The notes: a model not told the origin generated them from the letters alone. Positions 16,258-29,832 are shown, counted from the stretch's first letter. The stretch: 64,000 nucleotides of DNA from Geitlerinema sp. PCC 9228 (GCF_001870905.1 NZ_LNDC01000098.1:1-64000), one strand, 5' to 3'. A program made the numbers and translations.

Positions 16258-18544
16258 GCTTCAATGGAGCCGCGAGTGAGAGTTACGGTGAGACTCTGAT
16301 ACCATTTCCTTAATAATATGCAAGAAATAATAGAGGCATTTTTGTAGGGGCGCTTCGCGAAGCGCCCCTACCAGGGCAATTGGAAAATTCCATACAATCG
16401 TTGTTTTTCAGAAATGGCATGAGATAATCGATTATGTCTTATCACTAGGATACGCTTCAATGGAGCCGCGAGTGAGAGTAACGGTGAGACCTGCCTAGGG
16501 GCTGTATTGGCTGTGGGCTTTCGGGTGCTTCAATGGAGCCGCGAGTGAGAGTCGCGGTGAGACATTGTGGAATTCTGGATAAAGCTGCAAGAGGAATTCA
16601 GCTTCAATGGAGCCGCGAGTGAGAGTCGCGGTGAGACCTTGAAAGTAAGCGACGCGCAAAAAGCTGCAGCAATCGCTTCAATGGAGCCGCGAGTGAGAGT
16701 CGCGGTGAGACAGAAATTAATGAATATTATTTCGAAAATGGTAGCTGCCTTCAATGGAGCCGCGAGTGAGAGTCGCGGTGAGACCTACGAGCCAAAAGAA
16801 GTGGGCGCAAAAGCTTCTCCAGATAGCTTCAATGGAGCCGCGAGTGAGAGTCGCGGTGAGACTCTTTTTATGGCTGGAATCGTTAACGCGAGAAAGCTTC
16901 AATGGAGCCGCGAGTGAGAGTCGCGGTGAGACAAAGCCCAGAAGAAATCGGGAGAGCTTTGCGCGAGCTGGCTTCAATGGAGCCGCGAGTGAGAGTCGCG
17001 GTGAGACCTGATTCAAATCAATCAGAGGGAGTTCTTTGGTCTGCTTCAATGGAGGCGAGTGAGAGTCGCGGTGAGACCTTGTTTCCACGCCTATCGTAAT
17101 AGGTGTCAACAGGCTTCAATGGAGCCGCGAGTGAGAGTCGCGGTGAGACTTGAAGGGCGGATGATCAAGCAGGCTAAGTATGAGGCTTCAATGGAGCCGC
17201 GAGTGAGAGTCGCGGTGAGACTCAAGCCTTGGGAAATAGGGGTGAGAATTTGTATGGTCTGCTTCAATGGAGCCGCGAGTGAGAGTCGCGGTGAGACGAT
17301 GCTCTCGCGAAGCCTCGCCCAAACTCTAGGGGCTTCAATGGAGCCGCGAGTGAGAGTCGCGGTGAGACAGCAGCGAATCGATCGCCGGCGACGACAAAGA
17401 TTCGGCTTCAATGGAGCCGCGAGTGAGAGTCGCGGTGAGACACCCGCCCAACCCCTCCGGGAAGTCGCGGGTCCAGGCTTCAATGGAGCCGCGAGTGAGA
17501 GTCGCGGTGAGACAACCGGCTTGCCAAGCGGACTTGGAAGGGGCTTAGGCTTCAATGGAGCCGCGAGTGAGAGTCGCGGTGAGACACTCTTCAGCTTCGT
17601 TCCAGGTAGCGAAGCTTCCAAAGCTTCAATGGAGCCGCGAGTGAGAGTCGCGGTGAGACCGCGCGGGGTCAATTTTGAATTATATAAACTTGAAGCTTCA
17701 ATGGAGCCGCGAGTGAGAGTCGCGGTGAGACAGATTCTTGGCGGGGGGCAACTTCCGCCCGGCAGCGCTTCAATGGAGCCGCGAGTGAGAGTCGCGGTGA
17801 GACCTGATTCAAATCAATCAGAGGGAGTTCTTTGGTCTGCTTCAATGGAGCCGCGAGTGAGAGTCGCGGTGAGACAATTGAAGCCGAACAAGGATAAAAA
17901 AGCCAGGAAAGCCAAAAGCTTCAATGGAGCCGCGAGTGAGAGTCGCGGTGAGACCTGGCTCCCATTCGCGGGCACGCTCCCGATATTGAGCTAGGGCTTC
18001 AATGGAGCCGCGAGTGAGAGTCGCGGTGAGACCCAACTGCCCTATACTTTACTTGCATTGACCCAAGTGGGCTTCAATGGAGCCGCGAGTGAGAGTCGCG
18101 GTGAGACAATTTCCCCAACTGCTTGATATTTCACTTCCATCGGCTTCAATGGAGCCGCGAGTGAGAGTCGCGGTGAGACCCAGAAAAAGCTTCTTTCAAG
18201 CGAGGTGCAGGGATGCTTCAATGGAGCCGCGAGTGAGAGTCGCGGTGAGACGGCTAGGGGGCGTGAATGGTCCTATATATATTATTAGGCTTCAATGGAG
18301 CCGCGAGTGAGAGTCGCGGTGAGACTTTTGGGCAAGGTTCCTTTTTGCTTCAATCCCTGCTTCAATGGAGCCGCGAGTGAGAGTCGCGGTGAGACTCTCT
18401 TTTGTTGTACCGCAAGCTGCTAATACGTAGCTTCAATGGAGCCGCGAGTGAGAGTCGCGGTGAGACTGAGACAGGGCAGCTGCTTTCTTTAGTCCCTCGA
18501 CTATTGTGCTTCAATGGAGCCGCGAGTGAGAGTCGCGGTGAGAC
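16258..18544 (-). CRISPR. type I-G CRISPR array, 30 repeats
   Basis: Thirty copies of a 37-bp repeat are present. Read on the minus strand the repeat starts GTCTCACCGCGACTC, has a CCGCGA/TCGCGG stem and ends GGCTCCATTGAAGC. The ATTGAA(A/G)C 3' end is the usual crRNA 5' handle, so transcription is on the minus strand, the same direction as the cas genes. Spacers are 33-42 bp, except for the one between repeats at 16258 and 16454 (159 bp). Those two repeats differ in the stem (AGAGTTACGG, AGAGTAACGG), as expected for the distal, oldest end. The repeat at 17043..17077 lacks 2 bp. The spacer 17008-17042 is identical to that at 17804-17838. The leader-proximal repeat is 18508..18544. Confidence 0.98.
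16300..16419. mobile_element. 120-bp MITE inserted in a CRISPR spacer
   Basis: The unit starts TACCATTTCC and ends GAAATGGCA, with a 28-bp perfect palindrome (centre TTCGCGAA) at 16344-16371. It is the reverse complement of the 120-bp copy at 26659..26778. It sits inside the 159-bp interval between the two terminal CRISPR repeats. Removing it and one TA target copy leaves a spacer of about 41 bp, within the normal range. The right-hand TA appears mutated to CA. Confidence 0.85.
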
Positions 18545-18777
18545 GGCGGGAGCGTGAACCCCTTACCACAATAGCATTTCAGAGCCCGATTGCGACGGTG
18601 AAACCAAAAATTGGATTTCAGCATTCGTTCCATCAAAAAAAACTCCAGTCGAAAATTCCAAAACTCGCTCCTGACAAAGCTTTCAGAAATTGCGACGGTG
18701 AAAAATGGCTGCATTTTTCGCAAACGCCCACCCCGCACCGGATTGACCCTCCTCTCAAACATCTCCATTTCAAACAC
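18545..18777 (-). promoter_or_regulatory. CRISPR leader region
   Basis: 233 bp between the 3' end of csb2 and the first CRISPR repeat, AT-rich and without a gene. It should hold the array promoter and the integration signals. ATTGCGACGGTGAAA occurs twice, at 18589-18603 and 18689-18703, exactly 100 bp apart. Each copy is preceded by TTTCAGA within a few bases. Confidence 0.7.
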
Positions 18778-20466
18778 CTACCCATCGTCGCAGCCATCCG
18801 GTACTGGCATAAAAATTCCCAAACCAAAATGGGCAGCATATCCCAACGCCATCGGTCCCGATTGCCGATTCTCAAATACTAGCTCAAAACCATACGCAAC
18901 GTCTCGTCCCCTCCTCCCCTTTCCTCTTTGCCGCCAACGTCGGAACTGCCACCAAGGATAGGAATATCGTTCGCAAGCCTCGGCACCATCAATCGGACGC
19001 ACTTCCGTTGGTTCGTCAAAACCGTGGTATTTTAACAACTTGCGCACCTGGTCTTGAGGACCATCTTTTTGCAATCCCGTATTGGGGTCCATTTTCGGTT
19101 CCCCCGTACGGTAAGTTTTCGGATGCCGGGGCAATACCATAGGCGTCATACTCCGCCAACGACGGCTTTTCCCCACAAGCAGCGATCGCCCTTCGGTATC
19201 CAACGAATCAATATTACTGCAATACTGTTCCACCTTGCCCAACTCCACCAACACCAACTGCAAAGGCACGCCACTTACTTGGTCCAACCGATTGAAACGC
19301 GCCAGCGCCTTCACAGCATTTTGAGAAAATCCTTTCTGGGCATACACAATCAAATGGTCGATTCTTCCATCCCCATCGCTATCTTCCGGCAAAAAGTAAG
19401 CATGTTGGTGGTCCTTGTTGAGAGGCTTGCCCGAGTCATTCCTACCAGAAAATACCGATTCCGGTCCATTTTCCCCATTTTGACTCAACTTCTTGAGAAT
19501 AGCCCGAACGCGATCGCCCACATAAAGCGATTCCGTCAGCTTTGGCAGTACCTTCGACACCAGGGCATATCGAGCAAACGTCGGTAGTTCCTCATGCTGC
19601 GCCTCCCCCCGGGTAGGAACCGCCGAACTCGATTGGGAATCACCACGCCAACAATAGTCCACCCAACGCGCTCCCGGAATGCCGTTCCATCCCTGCGCGT
19701 GTAAATCCGCCACATTCAGTTCCAAAGCCGCCAAAATCGTCTCCGGAACCGTCCACTTAGGTTTTTTCCCTTTTTTCGGTTTGGGTGGCATCAACCCCGC
19801 CGTCTCCAAACCTTGGCGAAATTGAACCAATCCTTCCGGTGTCAGCGGTGCCAATACCTCCGTTGTATTTCCCAAATCAACCCCCGAACCAACCTGAGAA
19901 GTTCCCCCCGAGCCAGACTGAGGAGCTAGCCCCGGGCGAAGTCGAGGGGCGGCTGGTGATGGAGCCACCTCAGCTACCATTGATTTTTCTTCCAACGTCT
20001 CTTGATCTATTTCCTGCAACGGCGCTAGCTGTACCCAAGATTCCGAACGCCCCAAATAATTCACTTGCTTGCAAAGACGTTCCAGCAACTGCCAACTTTC
20101 CGTATCCAACGCCAAATCCTGCCATACTGCGATCGCTTTTGCCCCTTTTTCCATCACCCGAAACGTATCGAAAACCTTAGAACTCGTAGCTTTTCCCTCC
20201 CGCCAAACCGGCATGTAGTGACGGGTATGGGCAATATTCGACGGGGGCAAATAATAGGTAGGCAACGACTGGGAAAAAAGTTCCATCAACCGCTGCAATT
20301 CCTGACGCTGGGGAGGTTCCGGTAAGGCATAGGCAGCCGCAACCAAAGCTCGTAAAATACGCCAAGGTGACGGCGGCCATTCCACAACCCCCTCATTCAC
20401 CTGGTGGTTCCAAGGTGTGGCGTGAAACTGTCCGTTGAGAAAGGTAATAGAAATAGCTGTGGGCAT
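18778..20466 (-). CDS. csb2: CRISPR-associated protein Csb2 (type I-G Cas5/Cas6-like)
   Basis: 562 residues of the GSU0054 family. The N-terminus ITFLNGQFHATPWNHQVNEG followed by EWPPSPWRILRALVAA is diagnostic. In type I-G this protein combines Cas5-like and Cas6-like roles: it processes pre-crRNA and caps the crRNA 5' handle in Cascade. A low-complexity Pro/Ser/Gly stretch at about residues 170-205 (SPAAPRLRPGLAPQSGSGG...) is encoded by a repeat-like DNA insert at 19907-19955. It is the last cas gene before the leader and array, 46 bases after csb1. Confidence 0.9.
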   Translation of the reverse strand: MPTAISITFLNGQFHATPWNHQVNEGVVEWPPSPWRILRALVAAAYALPEPPQRQELQRLMELFSQSLPTYYLPPSNIAHTRHYMPVWREGKATSSKVFDTFRVMEKGAKAIAVWQDLALDTESWQLLERLCKQVNYLGRSESWVQLAPLQEIDQETLEEKSMVAEVAPSPAAPRLRPGLAPQSGSGGTSQVGSGVDLGNTTEVLAPLTPEGLVQFRQGLETAGLMPPKPKKGKKPKWTVPETILAALELNVADLHAQGWNGIPGARWVDYCWRGDSQSSSAVPTRGEAQHEELPTFARYALVSKVLPKLTESLYVGDRVRAILKKLSQNGENGPESVFSGRNDSGKPLNKDHQHAYFLPEDSDGDGRIDHLIVYAQKGFSQNAVKALARFNRLDQVSGVPLQLVLVELGKVEQYCSNIDSLDTEGRSLLVGKSRRWRSMTPMVLPRHPKTYRTGEPKMDPNTGLQKDGPQDQVRKLLKYHGFDEPTEVRPIDGAEACERYSYPWWQFRRWRQRGKGRRGRDVAYGFELVFENRQSGPMALGYAAHFGLGIFMPVPDGCDDG

Positions 20467-20512
20467 GGTTCCAATTTTCTAGATCGTTTTTCGTTACTAT
20501 CGCTAGCAGAAA

Positions 20513-23965
<3,453 letters not shown>

Positions 23966-23973
<8 letters not shown>

Positions 23974-26392
23974 CGGTTTCTCCTAATATCTGTTCGTCTC
24001 GTTTGGCAGACCCCCGCCAGTCGGCAATGCGAACCAACGCTTCCAAAAATGCCAGGCGAAAGGGACCGTATTCTTGCAAAAGTGCGATCGCACGGCTGGT
24101 CCAGGAATTGTTGCCCAACTCCATGCAATCCAGCGACAAGGTTTGTTTCGGAATCCCGGCAAAATCAATGGCAGGGATGTTATCGTTTTCCCAAACTCCG
24201 CGCGCGTATCGCTTTACCCCCTCTTGGAGATATGGTTCGTAAGGCTGCGGCTGAATGGTCATGCGGACTTTGCCGTGATGCGCCGCTACCAAATACGCCA
24301 GCAGAAAGTCTTCCTGTTGCTGCAACGCTATTAAGGCACTCGCCAGTTCGTGGCGGAAACCTTTGCGTTGGGCGTCTATTTGCGACTGGCGATCGGATTT
24401 TGCCCACAGCGTTTCTTGTTTTTCTGGGCGATCGCGCGTTAGCATTTCCTGGAACGTAAAATGGGCTTTGCCAAAATCGTGCCAGTATGCCGATCGCTGG
24501 ATGTATTCTGCAGGCAAGCCAAAACCCGCAAACGCCTCGCAAAGCTGGCGCGCCTGGTCGGCAACATCTTCCGAATGCTGTTTTAAACTGACGTACTGCC
24601 GTAAATAAGATAATTTATCGCGGCTATCGGCATCGTTTTCGATTTTTTCCGTTGCCACCTGCTCGGGTTTATCTTTTTTATCCGCTGTAAAACCCAAATT
24701 GGAAGAATATCCACCCACGCTGCATGGAACCAACAGCGACATCCCCGGATAAATGTCTCGAACGACAGTCCATTTTTGCTGGTATCCATTCCAAGTCCAT
24801 ACTTGAGAAGCTTTGAGGGGGTCGGTAAGAAACTCCTTAGCTCTCCAAATGCTGACGCGACAGAGTTCCGCACGCTGCAAGGCTCCCATGGCCTGCAATT
24901 CGTTTGTATCGGACCATGACCGCCACGCGATCGCCACGTCTGTATCTTCGCTATGGCGGATAAACGGCGACACATCAATATCGTGCCCGGCTAAATCGGC
25001 GGAAGTATCGAACAGTTCCAGCAAATCTCGTTTGCGAGGTACCAACCCTTCTGGTGGCGAACTGGGAACTTCAATGCCTTGTACGGATTGAATGCCGACA
25101 TCTTCCAAATTTAACAAGCGATCGCGCGCCAGGGTTAGTTCCTTTTCCGTATATGGCAGTTCCACACCCTTTTTGGATAGGTCGATATCGATCCAGTAGA
25201 CCCTGGCATGGCTATCCTCGCCGCGTCGATTGCAACGACCAAATCGCTGTACCAGCGACGACCAAGGCGCAAGTTCCGAAAACAAAGTCGTTGCCGAAAT
25301 ATCCACCCCAGCTTCAATGGCTTGCGTTGCCACCAAAATCCCTTTCGGGTTGCCTTGTAGCCATTCTGTAAGCTGCGATCGCTCTTTTTCTCGAAACCGA
25401 GAGTGAATCAGCGTTGGCGTTTTGCCCTGTTTCTCAATTTGCCGATATACTTCTTGCGCTCGGTCTACCCGATTGCAAATAACAATGGTTAGGGTATTTT
25501 CTTGGTGGGCTGCGATCGCTTCGGCAGCCAGTTCTTTGGCATAATTGCTCGTATCCTTTTTGCCAGTTCCCAACAAACTAGTTTGGGCGCATTGTAGGGG
25601 TTTGCGAGCTGAATTGAGTTTCTGTAGTTTCTCGTTCGCCAAATCCTGCTCGTTGAGACGTTCGATTTTATCGGTTGCTTCGACACCGTTGCGCACAAGC
25701 TGGCTAACACGTTGGTAATCCACCGTTTGCATTTGGTTCGATGCTTCGCCGCCGTTCCGCACCAGTTCTAACGTGGCACTCATCCATAAGGTATGCGTCG
25801 GACCGTAAGTTTGAAATTGCTCCCGAAATCCCTGTAGCTGCATCGTTGTTCTCAACCCCGTTCCCATGAGTTGGGTTTCGTCAACGACCCAGAGACAGTC
25901 ATTGTTCAACAGAGCAAAATGAACCGGCCATTTGTACCGACTCATAGCATAGCCTCGATTCAAGGCGCGGCTAAGAAGCTGGTCTTGAGTTCCCACCAAA
26001 ATGCAGCTTTTGTCAGCATGGATATCCCAACGCTGGCTCACCGCACCACCCATTAGTCGGTGCAGTTCCACTTGGTTTTGTAAATCAGCTTTTTCCAGCC
26101 ATGTTTGAATTTCCCTATACGTCTGTTCCACTAGCGATCGCATGGGCAAACAGTACACCAAACGTCGCGGTTCGGTATCGCTCCCTGCAACTGACGTTTG
26201 TTGGGAAACTGCGCGATCGGCTTTTTCTCGTCGCCACAACCACGCCAATACAATAGCTGCTGTTTTTCCAGAACCTGTGGGAATATCCAGCAACAAGGGC
26301 AACTCATCTTTTGTTGCCAAACGTTCTTGATATGGGTAAGGTGGATAACCTGTCACCCGTTCAAACCAATTAGCGAAAGCGTTTTCAGACAC
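23966..26392 (-). CDS. cas3: type I-G Cas3 helicase-nuclease
   Basis: 808 residues. Helicase motifs come first: Walker A TGSGKT (39-44), WVVDETQLMG (motif II variant), SATL, and the C-terminal helicase segment ILVATQAIEAGVDIS with QRFGRCNRRG. The HD nuclease domain is C-terminal (ADQARQLCEAF, then YWHDFGKAHFTFQEM and AAHHGKVRM). The helicase-then-HD order is that of type I-G Cas3 and opposite to most other type I systems. It should unwind and degrade DNA recruited by Cascade. It is the first gene of the cas operon and overlaps csx17. No adaptation genes flank it. Confidence 0.92.
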
Positions 26393-26658
26393 GGATATCG
26401 ATACTTAGATGCTTTGTTGGCAAGTGTAGCTCGATGCGTGCGTGTTTCCTAAATTCCATTATTAACAAGCGATCGAGCCAAAAATGAAAACCAGTCGTTA
26501 ACGATAGTTTCCACTTAACGATGGTCAGCATTTATCCAGTATATGTTCCTGTTTTAAACAACTTCAAGCTGGGAAACTATGTTTTCTCTAACCAACTAGC
26601 GTGGATTGTTTAACTCATTTTTATCAATTATGCTTCAATAAGCGATGGTTGCTTGTAA

Positions 26659-26778
26659 TACCATTTCTAAAAAACAATGATTGTCTGGAATGTCCCAATT
26701 GCCCTGGTAGGGGCGCTTCGCGAAGCGCCCCTACAAAAATGCCCCTATTATCTCTTGCAGACTATGAAGGAAATGGTA
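26659..26778. mobile_element. 120-bp MITE, full-length copy
   Basis: Terminal inverted repeats TACCATTTC (26659) and GAAATGGTA (26770-26778) bracket a 28-bp palindrome at 26707-26734. It is nearly the reverse complement of the copy in the CRISPR array. Both sides carry TA, matching the TA target duplication typical of IS630/Tc1-type elements. Confidence 0.85.
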
Positions 26779-26858
26779 CAAATATTACCAAAAATACTTT
26801 TTGTCAAGAAAATCATGGTAGACTTTTTGCAAGATATAAAATTATTTATGATGCTTGA

Positions 26859-26885
26859 GTAGGGGCGATTCGCGAATCACCCCTG
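26859..26885. repeat. solo TTCGCGAA palindrome
   Basis: GTAGGGGCGATTCGCGAATC followed by ACCCCT is a diverged palindrome core, 80 bp from the full MITE. No terminal repeats are visible. Confidence 0.7.
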
Positions 26886-26980
26886 GGATGTTGCCATCAT
26901 TCAAAAGCACCGGTCTTTGCTAGCATTGTTGCGATCGCAAAAACCAGTGCTTCCCATCCTACAGTGGAAAACTTCGGTAA

Positions 26981-28675
26981 CTAGTTCGAGACGACAACTG
27001 GCTCTTCCAGCGACTCTCCTTCATCTTGCTTGCTCTCCTGTAGCTCGATAAGCGCATCCAGCTCCTCAATATAAGCGCGTACGGGGTTTTCGCTGCGATC
27101 GCGACCTTTCTCAGATATAAACCGCCCCAAAACCAGCTTGAACAGTTGTGCGGGTTTGGTGAGAGGCGTTCCCATGCCAAGTCTCTCTGCCGCTTGTTCT
27201 ACCGAAGGCCAATCTTTAATAATTGCTGCCAGGCGCTTGAATTGTTCTTCCGTATTGCCATCTCCAGCAATATCTTCCAGAACGTACAGCGGCACCCAAC
27301 TCACTGGTTCCTCTATAGAGTGCGTAAACTCTGGCTTTTCCACAGGCGGGTCTTGGTTGTCTAGAAAAGCCAGTTCCACGAAACCCAGGGGCAAAAAGAA
27401 AGCCATTCCCACAGTAAACAAAGCCACCGGTTCGTGGCTCAAATTGAATGAGATTGCTTCTACCAGCCCAACAAAACTATGGTTGGCAGCACCGTGAGTG
27501 GCTTCGTGCCAGGCATCTTGGAGAAAAGCAGGCATCACGAACAAAATCGCATAAATCGCAACCGAGGCGTAAAGGCGATCGATGACCAAAGATATATCGT
27601 TGGTAAGTGTTGCTTTCAAATTGCCGGCATAGCTAGCAAAGGAACCATACCACGCCTGCTTTTCTAAATATTGGAGCCAATCAGGTTTTTGTGGGGGTTG
27701 GTGAATCTGGCGCAAAAAGTCAACGCGCGCCGCCCGGCTGTGCCAAATTTTCAGCAAACGAGGCTTGAGCGTGGCAATAATAATGAGAACCTTTTTGCTA
27801 GCGCCCCACAATCCTTCCCCGACCATATCCGGGCGACCCCAAAACCAACCCGCGATCGCTCTAGAGGTTTCCGCCCCCATGGAAATTAAATTGGATTTGC
27901 CAGCAGGATTGCGATTGGCATCAAAGAGGCTGGAATAAGCGTACCAATCGGTGTCGTATTCGGGAGAGTGGGCGCACAGAAAGAAATAAAACGCCGCTCC
28001 TCGATGCTGGGTGGGGCACTTTTCCGGAAGCGTGCCACTCAACAAGTGAAAGCAAAACAGTTCAAACGCCGATTTTACGCCTCCTAAAGACGCCATTCCG
28101 TCTAGGGCAAGCTTTCTGGTGCTGGCGTAATGCTCGAAAGCAGTATCGCCTTTGAGTTCTTCTGGCAATTCCACCTTGAGGGCTTCTTCCAGGGTGGTGT
28201 CGAGAACGTGCTCGTAGTGATGCTGTCCTTTTAAGAAATCGACAAAAAATGTATGGTAAAATGCCGTACACGCTGCGATCGCGCCAAATATAAAGCCCAC
28301 AATCAAATGCGGCGCAATTTCAATACCAGACAGCGGCGCGAAGCTCCCCTGCAAAACGCACGCAATTAGCAAGTCGGGTCGGAAAACCAACAGCGCAAAA
28401 AACGTATTGGCAATGGAAAACCAAAATCCCGATTTTTGGAGTGGGGTTTGCAAACGCCGGTAACGTTCGATGGGGCTGGTAATGCCTCTACAGAAAGCTA
28501 GAATGATTCTTTGGATGTAGTGCAAAGCGATCGCTACCAACCACATGAAAGGCCACTGATAGCGCGTGTGAAATCCTAAAGCTTCTGAAGCTCGCTTGAT
28601 GGGAGCAGCGAGAAGGGGCTGAGCCAAAAGCAACGCGATCGCCACTAGCAACAAGGTTCCCAAAGCGATATTCAT
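26981..28675 (-). CDS. unrecognised multi-pass membrane protein with an HExxH motif
   Basis: 564 residues. Hydrophobic segments cluster at about 5-25, 45-65, 85-105, 125-150, 370-390 and 410-435. Between them is a large soluble part with a region ETSRAIAGWFWGRPDMVGEG. The segment after one predicted helix reads DAWHEATHGA, giving HEATH at residues 390-394, which matches the zinc-metallopeptidase pattern HExxH. I cannot identify a third ligand. The C-terminal 110 residues are acidic and probably cytoplasmic. I do not recognise the family. It lies upstream of cas3 on the same strand, separated by 588 bp with MITEs, so a link to CRISPR is not supported. Confidence 0.65.
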   Translation of the reverse strand: MNIALGTLLLVAIALLLAQPLLAAPIKRASEALGFHTRYQWPFMWLVAIALHYIQRIILAFCRGITSPIERYRRLQTPLQKSGFWFSIANTFFALLVFRPDLLIACVLQGSFAPLSGIEIAPHLIVGFIFGAIAACTAFYHTFFVDFLKGQHHYEHVLDTTLEEALKVELPEELKGDTAFEHYASTRKLALDGMASLGGVKSAFELFCFHLLSGTLPEKCPTQHRGAAFYFFLCAHSPEYDTDWYAYSSLFDANRNPAGKSNLISMGAETSRAIAGWFWGRPDMVGEGLWGASKKVLIIIATLKPRLLKIWHSRAARVDFLRQIHQPPQKPDWLQYLEKQAWYGSFASYAGNLKATLTNDISLVIDRLYASVAIYAILFVMPAFLQDAWHEATHGAANHSFVGLVEAISFNLSHEPVALFTVGMAFFLPLGFVELAFLDNQDPPVEKPEFTHSIEEPVSWVPLYVLEDIAGDGNTEEQFKRLAAIIKDWPSVEQAAERLGMGTPLTKPAQLFKLVLGRFISEKGRDRSENPVRAYIEELDALIELQESKQDEGESLEEPVVVSN

Positions 28676-29046
28676 TCAACTGTAACCTCTGAACAAAAAT
28701 TACAAAAATGGTTTGTAGCTCGTTTTTTATTTTTTCGAGTTATCTACCAAATCTATTATAAAACCCGAGGCGCTAGCTAAGATGACATCATGTTACGATC
28801 GGGCTAAAAATCTCCTTTTCATGACAGTCCCAATATATCTCGGTAAGATACTCGCGCAATTCAGTTTCCTTGGAAATGCCAATAGTTAAGAATGAAGTTG
28901 GCACCGTTGGCAAGTTAGGACTGTTTTTGAGAAGTTGCGATCGCGTATTTCAACGAAAAATGAGTTTTGCATGCTATCTCTAAAAAACTGCGCAACACTT
29001 ATGGTAAAGTAAAGATAGCGAGCTGGTCTTGAGACAGGAGGGAACC
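28676..29046. other. intergenic region, nothing recognised
   Basis: 371 bp between the divergent membrane-protein and HTH genes. I see no RNA gene, conserved repeat or credible reading frame. Promoters for both genes should lie here. Confidence 0.5.
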
Positions 29047-29454
29047 ATGTCAGGCGTTCCGAAAATTGAAATTACGGAATCCTCAGAAACCCTGCAAAAA
29101 CTAATGAAGCAACAAAAAACGGTCCTCAACTTTGTGAAAGTACAAGCTCTCTACCTTCTCCAAAGTCAGGTGGTGGATACGGTGCGTACTTTGGCGGTAA
29201 TTGTCGGACGAAATGAAGCCACCGTTCATCGCTGGTTGCGTTTGTATAGAGAAGGAGGATTGGAAGCACTTTTGGAAGAGAAAAAGCCCTCGGGAAGACC
29301 CCCGAAAATTGATGCGGAAACCAAGAAAAAAATTCGAGAGGAAATTCGCTATCCAGAAAGATTTTCCAGCTATAAAGAAATTCAGCTTTGGCTAAAAGAA
29401 GTTCACGGAATCGACCTGAACTATAAAACGCTTTATCATATTCTTCATCAGTAA
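29047..29454 (+). CDS. IS630-type helix-turn-helix protein (transposase N-terminal part)
   Basis: 135 residues. A helix-turn-helix segment LAVIVGRNEATVHRWLRLYREGGLEALL is followed by KPSGRPPKI and a winged-helix domain ending IDLNYKTLYHILHQ. This is the DNA-binding half of IS630-family transposases. The DDE catalytic half is missing: after the stop at 29454 no continuing frame is found. The ATG at 29047 follows CAGGAGGGAACC, a strong ribosome binding site. It may be an orphan orfA-like remnant or a domesticated DNA-binding protein. IS630 elements use TA targets, as the MITEs here appear to. Confidence 0.75.
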   Translation: MSGVPKIEITESSETLQKLMKQQKTVLNFVKVQALYLLQSQVVDTVRTLAVIVGRNEATVHRWLRLYREGGLEALLEEKKPSGRPPKIDAETKKKIREEIRYPERFSSYKEIQLWLKEVHGIDLNYKTLYHILHQ

Positions 29455-29832
29455 AAAGGCTGCTTGGGACTGCCAACCATGGACGTCTGGAAACTTCTTA
29501 CATCGAAATTTATATGAAATCCTGCCGTAAACTTAAGTTGCTTCAAATGCCCTCAATGGGGGAAGAATCTCCGGCAATACGATTTCTGAAATTTTCCAGT
29601 TTCCTTGGTAGGATCGTTTCGCGAAGCATCCCTACCAAAGTATTCCGATTATCTCTTGAAAAGTTTTAAGAAAATGGTTCAAGAAGTCGATTGGGTTTTT
29701 CGGTCAAAAGTAGGGAAACTGCGTGAATTGTCTCCACTTCAAAAATGCGAATCTTGATCTGCGAACGGGAGGGAGCATCCGAACGATGCCAAAAACCATT
29801 CCAGCACAATTTCCAATAGTAGGAGGTAAGCT
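29455..29832. other. intergenic region with a degenerate MITE
   Basis: 378 bp without a credible gene. It holds the diverged palindromic element at 29578..29679. A strong ribosome binding site (AGGAGGTAAGCT) occurs just before the TPR gene at 29833. Confidence 0.6.
29578..29679. repeat. degenerate copy of the TTCGCGAA MITE family
   Basis: GGTAGGATCGTTTCGCGAAG with a complementary arm (29607-29636) is flanked by TACGATTTCTG on the left and AGAAAATGGTTC on the right. These are recognisable but mutated versions of the terminal repeats. The unit is about 100 bp, shorter than the intact copies. Confidence 0.65.

Larger units (their letters stand above)
26393..26980. other. intergenic region upstream of cas3
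   Basis: 588 bp with no gene that I can support. It should contain the cas operon promoter near 26400-26600. It contains a full MITE (26659..26778) and a second TTCGCGAA palindrome (26859..26885). Confidence 0.6.

Noticed and set aside
16567-18310. Long open frames over the CRISPR array encoding repeated peptides such as MEPRVRVAVR
   Set aside because: They arise from the 37-bp repeat being translated in several frames and have no independent protein character.
16258-18544. Array read on the plus strand, with the leader next to the FAD gene
   Set aside because: The repeat end ATTGAAGC on the minus strand matches the usual crRNA handle, the degenerate repeats lie at the 16258 end, and the cas genes share the minus orientation.
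26981-28675. The membrane protein as an ancillary CRISPR gene
   Set aside because: It is 588 bp from cas3 with intervening MITEs and shares no recognised ancillary domain.
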